This document shows positions 16,416 to 27,540 of a stretch of 64,000 nt of DNA, piece by piece. Positions within the stretch are counted from its first letter, which is position 1. Every line of letters begins with the position of its first letter. The translations under genes and the position numbers were made by a program. Origin of the DNA: Prauserella flavalba (GTDB lineage Bacteria; Actinomycetota; Actinomycetes; Mycobacteriales; Pseudonocardiaceae). The notes beneath the pieces were generated by a model. The model did not search any database, had not been told where the DNA came from, and was given only the letters and a program-made list of their open reading frames with translations. The stretch spans positions 126,501 through 190,500 of the forward strand of contig NZ_MASU01000009.1 in NCBI RefSeq assembly GCF_003202235.1, written 5' to 3'.

Positions 16416-19109
16416 TCACGCCGAGAAGAAGGTGACCTTGCCGGAGCCGACCTCGTAGACGGCGTAGCCGTCCCGCCGCTCGACGAAGCGGGCCTGGCCG
16501 TGGACGCGCACGTCGTCCTTGCCGCCGGCGGGTACGTGCACCTCCGCGACCACGTTGACCGGCAGGTCCACCGTCAGTGACACGCCGTCGCCGACGCGCC
16601 GCCAGTCGACGCCGACCATGCCGCGCTGCACGGGCACCTCACCGGCCGCACTGTCCACACCGGACTTCGGCGGCCGGATGGCGACCTCGGAGCCCGCGGG
16701 CGCCGTCGGCGTCACGCCGAGGATCGTCCGCTGGATCTCCACCAGCGACGTCGCACCCCACGGGTGGGAATGGCTCTGCCCCGTCTCCGGCGCGTCCCAC
16801 GATTCCCAGGTGAACGTGCCGCCGCGCGCGAGGATGTTCGCCCAGCCCGGCGATTCGGCGTCGGTCAGCCGCTCGACGACGTCGTCCGGCCTGCCCGCGA
16901 GCGCCTGCAGCAACCGGTGCGCCGTCATCGGCCCCATGCGCATCCCGAGGCTCGCCACGTACTCGCTCACCGCCGCCCGGTCCTCCTCCGGGACGACGCC
17001 GAACGCCAGCGCGTAGGCGTTCGCGATCTGCGAGGCGTGCGTGCTCGCCGAGCCGTCGCCGCGCAGGCCGTCGTGGTAGAGGCCGTCGCCGCGGCGCAGC
17101 GTGGCGTTGATCGCCCCGGTGAGGGCCGCCGCGTCGGCACGCAGGCCCTCGCCGGACTCGCCGAGCTCCTCCGCCGCGCGGGCCGTCGCGTTGAGCACGT
17201 CGACGCCGAGCACGTTGATCACGGTCCTCGCCGCGGTGCTCATGTCGTGGCCGTAGCGCATGGTCGCGGGCCAGTCGATGATGCCGTACCGGTACTCGCC
17301 CGAGCCGCCTTCGAGCCGCGTGACCAGGCCGGTCGCCGGGTCGATGTACCGGCGCACGTAGTCGGCCACCGCGCGCATCACGGGGTAGGCCTCGGCCAGC
17401 ACGCCCCGGTCGCCGGTGCGCACGTAGTAGTCCCAGATCCAGCCGGGGAACATCTCGGTGTAGTCGGGGATGTCGCGCTTGCCGTCGCCGTTCGGGTAGA
17501 CGGCGTTGAGTCTGCCGTCGGGCCAGTACCGCGCCTGCGACTCGATGAACTGCCGGATCGCCTGCCGGGTGAGCGTGCGCTCGCCGTACCCGGACATCGT
17601 GGCCAGCGAGATGTCGGCCGTGTCGCCGAGGAACTGCCCCTTCTCCCTGGTCGGGGTGTCGAGGAACTGCTCCTGCGAGCCGTAGAGGGCCGAGCGCCGC
17701 ATCAGGTCGAACGCCGCGTCCACACCGGGGTCGGAGGTGCGCAGCCACGCCCGCCGGCCGTCGTCGACGGCCGTGTGCTGCACGACGGCGCTGATCTCGG
17801 CGGAGGGGTCTTCCACCTCGAGGTAACGGAAACCCAGGTACGTGAACGAGCGGAACGTCTGGTCGCCGTCACGCTGCGTGTGGCCGTAGGCGAGGTTGGT
17901 GTTCTGGTTGTCGTCGCTGTCGCGCGAGACCGTGCCGTCGGGGTTGAGCACGTAGCCCGCGTGCATGGCGACGTGCCTGCCCTGCTCGCCGTCGCGGAAG
18001 CGGACGACGGGCGCGGCGGGGATGACCTTGCCGAAATCGGCCACGAGCGTGCCCGAGTCCAGGCGGGTGACGCTCACCGGCTCGACGGTCTCGAACTGCA
18101 GATCGGTCTCCTGCGCCCGCAGCGACGTGAACACCCCCGCGGGGTGGGTGCCGAGCACCTGGGGCGTCTGCCACGCGGAGGCGTCGAAGCCGGGCCGGTC
18201 CCAGCCGCGCGGCTCGGCGGTGGCGTCGAACTCCTCGACGTAGTCGCCGCCGTCGCCGTTGCGCTTCGGCGCCGGCAGCCACGGGCCGCGGGTGACCTGC
18301 CAGCTGCCGTCGGTGACCACGGTCCGCGTGGTGCCGTCGGCGTGGTCGACCTCCAGGCGCAGCAGCAGGCCCGGCTCGCCCGCCGGACGCCCCTGGCCCC
18401 GGCCGTACCAGTGGTACTGCACGCCGACGACGGCGGTGCCGCCCGCGCGCAGCTGCCTGGTGACGTCGACGGCGCGGTAGTAGCCGGCGTCGGGGTAGGC
18501 GAACGTGCCGCCCTTGTCGACGACCGTGCCGTTGACGTGCAGGGCGTACTGGTGGCTCGCGGCGATGTAGGCGCGAGCGCGCACGACGGGCGAGCGGCCG
18601 AGGGTGAACTCCTTGCGCGCGAGCGTGTAGTCGTCCGCCTCGGCGGTGGTGCGGCGGATCCAGCTCGCCCGCCAGTCGCCGTCGTCCAGGCCGGTGTCGA
18701 ACGCCGCCTGCCGGGCCCACGGCGAGGGCTGGCCGGTGCGGTCCCAGGTGCGGACGGTCCACGTGTAGCCGGTGGCGGGAGCGAGTGCGGGACCCGCGTA
18801 GGCCACGTACTCCTGGCTGCCGGAGGCGACGCGGCCGCTGTCCCACACCGGCTTGCCGTCCTGGCGGACGACGATCTGGTAGGCGGTCTGGAGCTCACCG
18901 GGGTCGCGGTCGACGGGCCGCCAGCCGAACAGCGGGGCGCCTTCCACGTTGAGGGGACGGTCGCGGTCCCCCACGGTCAGGTCGACGGGTGCGCCGGGAG
19001 CGTGACCGCGGGGCGCCGCCGTACTCGCCACGACGGCGGGTCCGGCGGTCACCAGTCCCGCCACCACGGCGAGCACCGCCGTACCGCGCCGGAGATATCG
19101 ATGCCTCAA
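16416..19109 (-). CDS. Secreted alpha-L-rhamnosidase, glycoside hydrolase family 78
   Basis: 897 residues from a TTG start with AAGGAGGAGG six bases before it. A Sec signal peptide (RRGTAVLAVVAGLVTAGPAVVASTA) leads into the Ig-like and jelly-roll N-terminal domains of GH78 (APLFGWRP, TAYQIVV, NGTVVDKGGTFAYPDAGYYRAVDVT). The (alpha/alpha)6 barrel begins near 500 with QEQFLDTPTREKGQFLGDTADI, the acidic active-site segment, and EMFPGWIWDYYVRTGD. HPWGATSLVEIQRTILGV and a beta-sandwich close the protein. It should release L-rhamnose from plant or bacterial glycans outside the cell. No rhamnose transporter or catabolic genes adjoin. Two LacI-type operator sequences lie at its promoter. Confidence 0.9.
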   Translation of the reverse strand: MRHRYLRRGTAVLAVVAGLVTAGPAVVASTAAPRGHAPGAPVDLTVGDRDRPLNVEGAPLFGWRPVDRDPGELQTAYQIVVRQDGKPVWDSGRVASGSQEYVAYAGPALAPATGYTWTVRTWDRTGQPSPWARQAAFDTGLDDGDWRASWIRRTTAEADDYTLARKEFTLGRSPVVRARAYIAASHQYALHVNGTVVDKGGTFAYPDAGYYRAVDVTRQLRAGGTAVVGVQYHWYGRGQGRPAGEPGLLLRLEVDHADGTTRTVVTDGSWQVTRGPWLPAPKRNGDGGDYVEEFDATAEPRGWDRPGFDASAWQTPQVLGTHPAGVFTSLRAQETDLQFETVEPVSVTRLDSGTLVADFGKVIPAAPVVRFRDGEQGRHVAMHAGYVLNPDGTVSRDSDDNQNTNLAYGHTQRDGDQTFRSFTYLGFRYLEVEDPSAEISAVVQHTAVDDGRRAWLRTSDPGVDAAFDLMRRSALYGSQEQFLDTPTREKGQFLGDTADISLATMSGYGERTLTRQAIRQFIESQARYWPDGRLNAVYPNGDGKRDIPDYTEMFPGWIWDYYVRTGDRGVLAEAYPVMRAVADYVRRYIDPATGLVTRLEGGSGEYRYGIIDWPATMRYGHDMSTAARTVINVLGVDVLNATARAAEELGESGEGLRADAAALTGAINATLRRGDGLYHDGLRGDGSASTHASQIANAYALAFGVVPEEDRAAVSEYVASLGMRMGPMTAHRLLQALAGRPDDVVERLTDAESPGWANILARGGTFTWESWDAPETGQSHSHPWGATSLVEIQRTILGVTPTAPAGSEVAIRPPKSGVDSAAGEVPVQRGMVGVDWRRVGDGVSLTVDLPVNVVAEVHVPAGGKDDVRVHGQARFVERRDGYAVYEVGSGKVTFFSA

Positions 19110-19124
19110 CGAACGCCTCCTCCT

Positions 19125-19153
19125 TGAAACGTTTCAGCGCGAAATCGCTTTCA
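19125..19153. promoter_or_regulatory. Paired LacI-type operators upstream of GH78
   Basis: TGAAACGTTTCA (19125-19136) is a perfect palindrome centred on CG. CGAAATCGCTTTCA (19140-19153) is a second, imperfect copy. Both fit the TGAAA-CG-TTTCA style bound by LacI-family repressors. The first overlaps the end of the Shine-Dalgarno region. The repressor gene is not in the window. Confidence 0.6.
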
Positions 19154-19234
19154 GACGTTATGCGCGCTGGGCGGGAGACGTCAAGGCACGGTCGGGAGGT
19201 GGCAGCCGCTCGCCGTTGAGCAGCCGCCACCGGC

Positions 19235-20137
19235 TCAGGTGAGTGCGAGCGGCGGCGCGGGCGAGCGCAGACCGAGCCGCTCGACCAGCTCACGGGTGGC
19301 CTTCGAGCGGTTGAACGTGTAGAAGTGCAGCTCGGGAACGCCCTCGGCGAGCAGTCGCGAGCACAGCTCGGTGACCACGTCGAGGCCCTCCGCGCGGAAC
19401 GCCTTCGGGTCGTCCTCCAGCGGGGCGAGCCGGTCGACGAGCCAGGAGGGCGGGGTCGCGCCCGAGAGCTCGATCGTCTTGCGCAGGGTGCGCGGCGTGG
19501 TCAGCGGCATGATGCCGGGCAGCATCAGCGCGTCGCATCCGGCGGCGGCGACGCGGTCGCGCAGCCGCAGGAAGTCCTCGGCCTCGAAGAACAGCTGCGC
19601 GATGGCGAAATCGGCCCCCGCGCGCAGCTTCCGGACGAGGTAGTGGGTGTCGGTGTCCAGGTCGGCGGAACGCGGGTGCCCGTACGGGAACGCCGAGACA
19701 CCGACGCAGAAGTCACCGAGCTCCCGGATGAGCCGCACCAGCTCCTCCGCGTAGTGCAGGCCCTGCGGGTGCGGCACCCACTCCCCCATCGGGTCGCCGG
19801 GCGGGTCGCCGCGCAGCGCCAGGATGTTGTGCACGCCCACCGCCGCGAAGTGCCCGATCACGTTGCGCAGCTCGGCGACCGAGTGGTTCACGGCGGTCAG
19901 GTGGGCCATCGGCACGAGCGTGGTGTCGGTGGCCACCCTGGCGATGTTGCGGATGGTGCCGTCGCGGCTCGACCCGCCCGCGCCGTAGGTGATCGACATG
20001 TAGGCCGGGTCGAGCGGCTCCAGCTCCCGGATCGCCCGCCACAGCACCGCCTCGTCGGCCTCGTCCCTCGGCGGGAAGAACTCCACCGAGAACGTGGGGC
20101 GGTGCGCGTTGTTCAGCCGGTCGGCAACCCTTCGCAC
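19235..20137 (-). CDS. metF: 5,10-methylenetetrahydrofolate reductase
   Basis: 300 residues from GTG 20137, preceded by GGAGG. FSVEFFPPRDEADEAVLWRAI, PAYMSITYGAGGSS, LALRGDPP and FAIAQLFFEAEDF are the MetF signatures, with the catalytic Glu in SVEFFPP and the FAD-binding Asp in RGDPP. It supplies 5-methyl-THF to methionine synthase. It lies downstream of ahcY on the same strand but is separated from it by a perfect 23-base-arm hairpin, so it probably has its own promoter or is made by partial read-through. A frame open far upstream of 20137 is an artefact of running antisense through ahcY. Confidence 0.95.
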   Translation of the reverse strand: MRRVADRLNNAHRPTFSVEFFPPRDEADEAVLWRAIRELEPLDPAYMSITYGAGGSSRDGTIRNIARVATDTTLVPMAHLTAVNHSVAELRNVIGHFAAVGVHNILALRGDPPGDPMGEWVPHPQGLHYAEELVRLIRELGDFCVGVSAFPYGHPRSADLDTDTHYLVRKLRAGADFAIAQLFFEAEDFLRLRDRVAAAGCDALMLPGIMPLTTPRTLRKTIELSGATPPSWLVDRLAPLEDDPKAFRAEGLDVVTELCSRLLAEGVPELHFYTFNRSKATRELVERLGLRSPAPPLALT

Positions 20138-20162
20138 GAGGCACCTCCGTTGTCTGGATCTG

Positions 20163-20213
20163 CCCCCAAGGCCACCTTTGTTGCGTTCAACGCAACAAAG
20201 GTGGCCTTGGGGG
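20163..20213. terminator. Palindromic repeat copy 3, strong hairpin after ahcY
   Basis: Perfect 23-base arms (20163-20185 and 20191-20213, starting CCCCCAAGGCCACC) around the loop TTCAA. It lies 13 bases past the ahcY stop and 26 bases before metF. Same family as 13052-13098 (CCCAAGG subtype). No T-run follows, so if it terminates it does so by stem strength. Confidence 0.8.
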
Positions 20214-20226
20214 CCGGCAGCTGGGC

Positions 20227-21684
<1,458 letters not shown>

Positions 21685-21695
21685 GAGTTCCTTTC

Positions 21696-24600
21696 CTAGG
21701 TGTTGAAGTACTTCGCTTCCGGGTGGTGGGCGACGATCGCGTCGGTGGACTGCTCGGGATGCAGCTGGAACTCTTCGGACAGCTCGACCCCGATCCGCTC
21801 CGCGCCGAGCAGCTCCACGATCTTGGCCCGGTCCTCGAGGTCCGGGCAGGCGCCGTAGCCGAGCGAGAACCGGGCGCCACGGTATCCCAGCTTGAAGAAC
21901 TCCCGCACGTCGGCCGGATCCTCCGCCGCGACCGACGACCCCGAGGAGAACAGCAGCTCCTGCCGGATCCTGCGGTGCCAGTACTCGGCGAGCGCCTCGG
22001 TCAGCTGCACGCCCAGCCCGTGGATCTCCAGGTAGTCCCGGTAGGCGTTCTTCGCGAACAGCTCGTTGGCGTAGTCGGCGATCGGCTGTCCCATCGTCAC
22101 CAGCTGCAGCGGCAGCACGTCGACCTGCCCGGTCTCCTCGGCCTGCTCCCGCGAGCGGAAGAAGTCGGCGAGGCAGAGCCGCCGGTCACGGCGCTGCCGG
22201 GGGAACGTGAACCGCAGGCGTTCCGGCGCGTCCGGCTCGTCCTTGTCCAGCACCACGAGGTCGTTTCCCTCGGAGTAGCACGGAAAGTAGCCGTAGACCA
22301 GTGCCGCGTGCTGGAGGATGCCCGCGGTGGACAGCTCGTCCATCCACGCCCGCAGCCGGGGCCTGCCCTCGGTCTCCACCAGCTCCTCGTACGACGGGCC
22401 CTCGCCCTTCCTCGCACCGCGCAGGCCCCACTGGCCGAAGAACGTGGCGCGCTCGTCGAGCAGCGAGAGGTAGTCGTTGACGGCGAGGCCCTTGACGACC
22501 TTGGCACCCCAGAAGGCCGGGACCGGAACAGGCGCGCCGGCGTCCACATCGGACCGTGTGGTGTCGTCCAGTGACGGCTCGCCGCCCAGCTCGGCCTTGC
22601 GCTTCTCGGCGATGCGCAGCGACCGCTCACGCCGGGCCTTCCGCTCGGCCTTTCGCGCCTCGTCCGCGGCGTCCTCCTCGGGGGTCTCGCCTCGCTTGGT
22701 CGCCATCAGGCGGTCCATGAGGTTGAGCCCCTCGAAGGCGTCCTTGGCGTAGCGGACGTCGCCCTCGTACAGCTCGTCGAGGTCGTTCTCCACGAACGTC
22801 CTGGTGAGCGCGGCACCGCCGAGCAGTACGGGGTACTTCGCCGCGACGCCGCGGGAGTTCATCTCCCGCAGGTTGTCCTTCATGATCACCGTGGACTTCA
22901 CCAGCAGGCCGGACATGCCGATGGCGTCGACCCTGTGCTCCTCCGCGGCCTCCAGAATCGCGTTGATCGGCTGCTTGATGCCGATGTTCACCACGTCGTA
23001 GCCGTTGTTGGACACGATGATGTCCACGAGGTTCTTGCCGATGTCGTGCACGTCCCCTTTGACGGTCGCGAGCAGCAGCCTGCCCTTGCCGCCGGAGTCG
23101 TCTTTCTCCATGTGCGGTTCGAGGTAGGCGACGGCGGCCTTCATCACCTCGGCCGACTGGAGCACGAACGGCAGCTGCATCTGCCCGGAACCGAACAGGT
23201 CGCCGACCACCTTCATGCCGGCGAGCAGGTTCTCGTTGATGATCGCCAGCGGGGCCTTCTCCGCCATCGCCGCCTCGAGGTCGGCGTCGAGCCCGTTGCG
23301 CTCGCCGTCGACGATGCGCCGCTCCAGGCGCTCGAACAGCGGCAGTTTCGCCAGCTCCTCGGCGCGCGAGGCCCTGCCCGACGACGCCGTCTTGCCCTCG
23401 AACAGCGCCATGAGCCGCTGCAGCGGGTCGTAACCCTCGGAGCGCCGGTCGTAGACCAGGTCGAGCGCCACCCGCCTCGGCTCGTCCTCGATCTTGGTCA
23501 TCGGCAGGATCTTCGACGAGTTCACGATCGCCGAGTCGAGCCCGGACTCCCGGCACTCGTTGAGGAACACCGAGTTCAGCACCTGCCGCGCCGCCGGGTT
23601 CAACCCGAAGGACACATTGGACAGACCAAGTGTGGTCTGCACGTCCGGGTGCCGCCGCTTCAGCTCGCGGATCGCGTTGATCGTCTCGACGGCGTCCTTG
23701 CGGACCTCCTCCTGCCCGGTGGTGATCGGGAACACGAGGCAGTCGATGATGATCGCGGACTTCTCCAGGCCCCAGTTGACCGTCAGGTCCTCGATCGCCC
23801 GCTCGGCGACCCGCAGCTTCCAGTCCGCGGTGCGGGCCTGGCCCTCCTCGTCGATGCACGTGACCACCACGGTCGCGCCGTGCTCCACCGCCATCTCCAT
23901 GACCCGCCGGAACCGGCTGCCCTCGCCGGCGCCGTCCTCGTAGTTCACGGAGTTGATCGCGCACCGGCCGCCGAGGTGCTCGAGGCCCGCCTGCACCACC
24001 TCGGCCTCGGTGGAGTCGACCATGATCGGCAGCGTCGACGCCGTGGCCAGGCGCGAGGCCAGCTCGCGCATGTCCCTGGTGCCGTCCCGGCCGACGTAGT
24101 CGACGCACAGGTCGAGCATGTGCGCGCCCTCGCGGGTCTGCGCCTTGGCGATCTCCACGCAGTCGTCGTAGCGCTCCTCCAGCATCGCCTCGCGGAACGC
24201 CTTGGAGCCGTTGGCGTTGGTGCGCTCGCCGATGTTGAGGATCGAGGCGTCCTGCTGGAACGGCACGGACTGGTACACCGACGACACCGAGGGCACCACC
24301 TCGGGCGTGCGCAGCCCCGGCGTCAGGTCCGCCACCGCGCGAGCGACGGCGCCGATGTGCGCGCCGGTGGTGCCGCAGCAGCCGCCGACGAGCCGGGCCC
24401 CGAAGTCGGTGACGAACCCGGTGAGCGCCTCGGCCAGCTCCTCCGGCTGCAGCGGGTACACCGCGCCGTGGGGGCCGAGCTCCGGCAGCCCGGCGTTGGG
24501 CATCACCGAGATCGGCACGCTCGCGTGCTGGGCGAGCACGCGCAGGTGCTCGCTCATCTCGGCGGGACCGGTGGCGCAGTTCATGCCGATCAGGTCGATG

Positions 24601-25250
24601 CCGAGCGGCTCCAGTGCCGTGAGCGCGGCGCCGATCTCCGAGCCCACGAGCATCGTGCCCGTGGTCTCCACGGTCACCTGCGCGATGATCGGCACGCGCC
24701 TGCCCGCCCGGGACATCGCCCGCTTGGCCGCGATGATCGCGGCCTTGGTCTGCAGCAGATCCTGCGAGGTCTCCACGAGCACCGCGTCGACGCCGCCGTC
24801 GAGCAGCCCGAGCACGTTCTCGACATAGGCGTCACGCAGGGCGGCGTACGGAGCGTGCCCGAGCGTGGGCAGCTTCGTGCCCGGCCCCACCGAGCCCAGC
24901 ACGAAACGCGGTTTGTCCACAGTGGAATACTCGTCGGCCGCCGTGCGGGCCAGGGTGGTCCCCTTCTCCGCGAGCTCCCTGATGCGGTCGGCGATACCGT
25001 ACTCGCCGAGGTTGGCGAGGTTGGTGCCGAACGTGTTGGTCTCGATCGCGTCGGAGCCCGCCTCGAGGAAGCCCCGGTACACCGAGCTCACCACGTCGGG
25101 CCGGGTCTCGTTGAGGATCTCGTTGCAGCCCTCCAGCTGGGCGAAGTCGTCCAGCGTGAGGTCGTGCTCCTGCAACGCGGTGCCCATGCCGCCGTCGGCG
25201 ACCAGCACCCGCTTCGCCAACGCGGCGAGGAACGCACTCTCCATGCTCAC
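21696..25250 (-). CDS. metH: Cobalamin-dependent methionine synthase
   Basis: 1184 residues from GTG 25250, which overlaps the adoK stop as GTGA. Four modules are readable: homocysteine domain ([18 protein letters not shown], zinc ligands in [15 protein letters not shown]), pterin-binding domain ([19 protein letters not shown]), B12 cap and Rossmann domain ([32 protein letters not shown], with the lower-ligand His in DVHDIG) and reactivation domain ([22 protein letters not shown]). It remethylates homocysteine using 5-methyl-THF. The riboswitch-controlled metE at 35.5 kb is its B12-independent counterpart. Confidence 0.98.
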   Translation of the reverse strand: MSMESAFLAALAKRVLVADGGMGTALQEHDLTLDDFAQLEGCNEILNETRPDVVSSVYRGFLEAGSDAIETNTFGTNLANLGEYGIADRIRELAEKGTTLARTAADEYSTVDKPRFVLGSVGPGTKLPTLGHAPYAALRDAYVENVLGLLDGGVDAVLVETSQDLLQTKAAIIAAKRAMSRAGRRVPIIAQVTVETTGTMLVGSEIGAALTALEPLGIDLIGMNCATGPAEMSEHLRVLAQHASVPISVMPNAGLPELGPHGAVYPLQPEELAEALTGFVTDFGARLVGGCCGTTGAHIGAVARAVADLTPGLRTPEVVPSVSSVYQSVPFQQDASILNIGERTNANGSKAFREAMLEERYDDCVEIAKAQTREGAHMLDLCVDYVGRDGTRDMRELASRLATASTLPIMVDSTEAEVVQAGLEHLGGRCAINSVNYEDGAGEGSRFRRVMEMAVEHGATVVVTCIDEEGQARTADWKLRVAERAIEDLTVNWGLEKSAIIIDCLVFPITTGQEEVRKDAVETINAIRELKRRHPDVQTTLGLSNVSFGLNPAARQVLNSVFLNECRESGLDSAIVNSSKILPMTKIEDEPRRVALDLVYDRRSEGYDPLQRLMALFEGKTASSGRASRAEELAKLPLFERLERRIVDGERNGLDADLEAAMAEKAPLAIINENLLAGMKVVGDLFGSGQMQLPFVLQSAEVMKAAVAYLEPHMEKDDSGGKGRLLLATVKGDVHDIGKNLVDIIVSNNGYDVVNIGIKQPINAILEAAEEHRVDAIGMSGLLVKSTVIMKDNLREMNSRGVAAKYPVLLGGAALTRTFVENDLDELYEGDVRYAKDAFEGLNLMDRLMATKRGETPEEDAADEARKAERKARRERSLRIAEKRKAELGGEPSLDDTTRSDVDAGAPVPVPAFWGAKVVKGLAVNDYLSLLDERATFFGQWGLRGARKGEGPSYEELVETEGRPRLRAWMDELSTAGILQHAALVYGYFPCYSEGNDLVVLDKDEPDAPERLRFTFPRQRRDRRLCLADFFRSREQAEETGQVDVLPLQLVTMGQPIADYANELFAKNAYRDYLEIHGLGVQLTEALAEYWHRRIRQELLFSSGSSVAAEDPADVREFFKLGYRGARFSLGYGACPDLEDRAKIVELLGAERIGVELSEEFQLHPEQSTDAIVAHHPEAKYFNT

Positions 25251-26224
25251 ACCCGCAGTTTCGACTCGATCTCGGCCGCGGCGTCACTGCCGTAGGTCCT
25301 GGCGACCCGCTTGGAGAAGTCCGCGCGGTCCAAGGTGTACTCCTGAGTGCCCACGGTCTCCAGCACGATCGCCGCCAGCGTGCAGCCGACCTGGGCGGAC
25401 CGCTCGACGTTGAGCTTCGCGTGCACGCCCCACAGGAAGCCCGACCGGAACGCGTCGCCCACGCCGGTCGGATCGGCCTCCCCGGTGACCTCGTGCGCGG
25501 CGACGGTCACCGGCTCGGCGCCCGTGCCCTCGATGCGCACGCCGTCCGGGCCGTGGGTCTGCACCCACAACCCCACGCGGTCGAGCACGTCCTGCGCCGA
25601 CCAGCCCGTCACCCGCAGCAGCAGCGACGTCTCGTACTCGTTGGTGAACAGGTACGACGCGCCCTCCACGAGCGAGCGCACGTCGGGCCCGTCCATCCGC
25701 GCCAGCTGCTGCGACGGGTCCGCGGCGAAGGGGAACCCGCGCTGCCGGCACTCCTCGGTGTGGCGGACCATCGCGACCGGGTCGTTCGGCGCCACCACCA
25801 CGAGGTCGATCCCGCCGAGCCGGTCGGCCACCGCCTGCAACTCGATCTCGCGGGCCTCCTCCATCGCCCCGGCGTAGAACGAGGCGATCTGCGCCTGCGT
25901 CTCGTCGGTGGTGCACAGGAAGCGCGAGGTGTGCCGGGTCTGCGACACGTGCACCGACTTGGTGTCCACGCCGTGGCGTTCCAGCCACGACCGGTAGTCG
26001 TCGAAGTCGGTGCCCACCGCGCCGACCAGCACCGGCGACATGCCCAGGCTGCCCAGCCCGAAGCAGATGTTGGCCGCGACACCTCCACGCCGGATGTCGA
26101 GCTGATCGACCAGGAACGACAGGGACACCTTCTCCAGCTGGTCCGCCACGAACTGGTCGGCGAACCGGCCTGGGAACACCATCAGATGATCGGTCGCGAT
26201 GGAACCGGTCACGGCGATGCGCAT
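25247..26224 (-). CDS. adoK: Adenosine kinase, PfkB family
   Basis: 325 residues from ATG 26224. IAVTGSIATDHLMVFPGRF, VSLSFLVDQLDIRRGGVAANICFGLG, FYAGAMEEAREIEL, AADPSQQLARMDG and the PfkB catalytic loop DPTGVGDAFRSGFLWG closely follow the mycobacterial adenosine kinase (Rv2202c type). It phosphorylates the adenosine released by AhcY to AMP, pulling SAH hydrolysis forward. Placed between metK (68 bases upstream) and metH (GTGA overlap), so its role in the methyl cycle is strongly supported by context. Confidence 0.92.
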   Translation of the reverse strand: MRIAVTGSIATDHLMVFPGRFADQFVADQLEKVSLSFLVDQLDIRRGGVAANICFGLGSLGMSPVLVGAVGTDFDDYRSWLERHGVDTKSVHVSQTRHTSRFLCTTDETQAQIASFYAGAMEEAREIELQAVADRLGGIDLVVVAPNDPVAMVRHTEECRQRGFPFAADPSQQLARMDGPDVRSLVEGASYLFTNEYETSLLLRVTGWSAQDVLDRVGLWVQTHGPDGVRIEGTGAEPVTVAAHEVTGEADPTGVGDAFRSGFLWGVHAKLNVERSAQVGCTLAAIVLETVGTQEYTLDRADFSKRVARTYGSDAAAEIESKLRV

Positions 26225-26292
26225 GAGCGGGGCACACTCCTCGGGCTCGGTGGGACGGGACGGGCGTGCGGGGCGTGGAGGGCTGTGAGGGA

Positions 26293-27492
26293 CTACGCCT
26301 TGGCGGCGTCCTTCAGCGCGGGCGCGCGGTCGGTGCGCTCCCACGGCAGGTCCACGTCCGTGCGGCCGAAGTGCCCGTAGGACGCCGTCTGCGCGTAGAT
26401 CGGGCGCAGCAGGTCGAGGTCGCGGATGATCGCGGCCGGGCGCAGGTCGAACACCTCGTCGATGGCCTTCTGGATCTTCTCCGGCGCCACCTTCTCGGTG
26501 CCGAACGTCTCCACGAACAGGCCCACCGGGGCCGCCTTGCCGATCGCGTAGGCCACCTGGATCTCCGCCCGGTCGGCCAGCCCGGCCGCGACGATGTTCT
26601 TGGCGACCCAGCGCATCGCGTACGCCGCGGAGCGGTCCACCTTCGACGGGTCCTTGCCCGAGAACGCGCCACCACCGTGCCGCGCCATGCCGCCGTAGGT
26701 GTCCACGATGATCTTGCGGCCGGTCAGGCCCGCGTCACCCATCGGGCCGCCGAGCACGAACCGGCCCGTGGGGTTGATCAGCACCTTCGGCTCCTCGGCG
26801 GCGAGGCCGAGCGAGACGATCTCCGGCTTGAGCACGTTCTCGGTCAGATCGACCGCCAGCATCTTGTCCAGATCGATACCTTCGGCGTGCTGGCTGGAGA
26901 TCACCACGGTGTCGAGCCGCACCGGCGCCTCGCCCGCGTACTCGATCGTCACCTGCGTCTTGCCGTCCGGCCGCAGGTACGGGATGGTCCCGTTCTTGCG
27001 CACCTCGGTGAGCCTGCGCGAGAGGCGGTGGGCCAGCGCGATCGGCAGCGGCATCAGCTCCGGCGTGTCCGAGCACGCGTAGCCGAACATCAGCCCCTGG
27101 TCACCGGCGCCCTGCTTGTCCAGCTCGTCGAGCGCGTTCTCCAGCCGCGACTCGTACGCCGTGTCCACCCCCTGCGCGATGTCCGGCGACTGCGAGCCGA
27201 TCGCCACGTTCACCCCGCACGAGGCCCCGTCGAAGCCCTTGGAGGAGGAGTCGTAGCCGATTTCCAGCACCTTCTCGCGCACCAGCGTGGGCACGTCGAC
27301 GTAGGCGTCGGTCGTGACCTCACCGGCGACGTGCACCTGACCGGTCGTGATCAGGGACTCGACAGCGACGCGGCTGCGCGGGTCGGCGGCCAGCATCGCG
27401 TCGAGGATGGAGTCGCTGATGGCGTCGCACATCTTGTCCGGATGGCCCTCGGTCACCGACTCGCTCGTGAACAACCTTCGATTTGCAGTCAC
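26293..27492 (-). CDS. metK: S-adenosylmethionine synthetase
   Basis: 399 residues from GTG 27492 with AAGGAAG before it. [41 protein letters not shown] (ATP-binding), [19 protein letters not shown] (P-loop-like) and DLPWERTD mark all three MetK domains. It makes SAM from methionine and ATP. Placed directly after the glycine methyltransferase gene, with 48 bases between. Confidence 0.98.
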   Translation of the reverse strand: MTANRRLFTSESVTEGHPDKMCDAISDSILDAMLAADPRSRVAVESLITTGQVHVAGEVTTDAYVDVPTLVREKVLEIGYDSSSKGFDGASCGVNVAIGSQSPDIAQGVDTAYESRLENALDELDKQGAGDQGLMFGYACSDTPELMPLPIALAHRLSRRLTEVRKNGTIPYLRPDGKTQVTIEYAGEAPVRLDTVVISSQHAEGIDLDKMLAVDLTENVLKPEIVSLGLAAEEPKVLINPTGRFVLGGPMGDAGLTGRKIIVDTYGGMARHGGGAFSGKDPSKVDRSAAYAMRWVAKNIVAAGLADRAEIQVAYAIGKAAPVGLFVETFGTEKVAPEKIQKAIDEVFDLRPAAIIRDLDLLRPIYAQTASYGHFGRTDVDLPWERTDRAPALKDAAKA

Positions 27493-27540
27493 AATGCTTC
27501 CTTTTGCCGTGGTTGCCGTGGGGGAAGGGAATTTCGGGAC

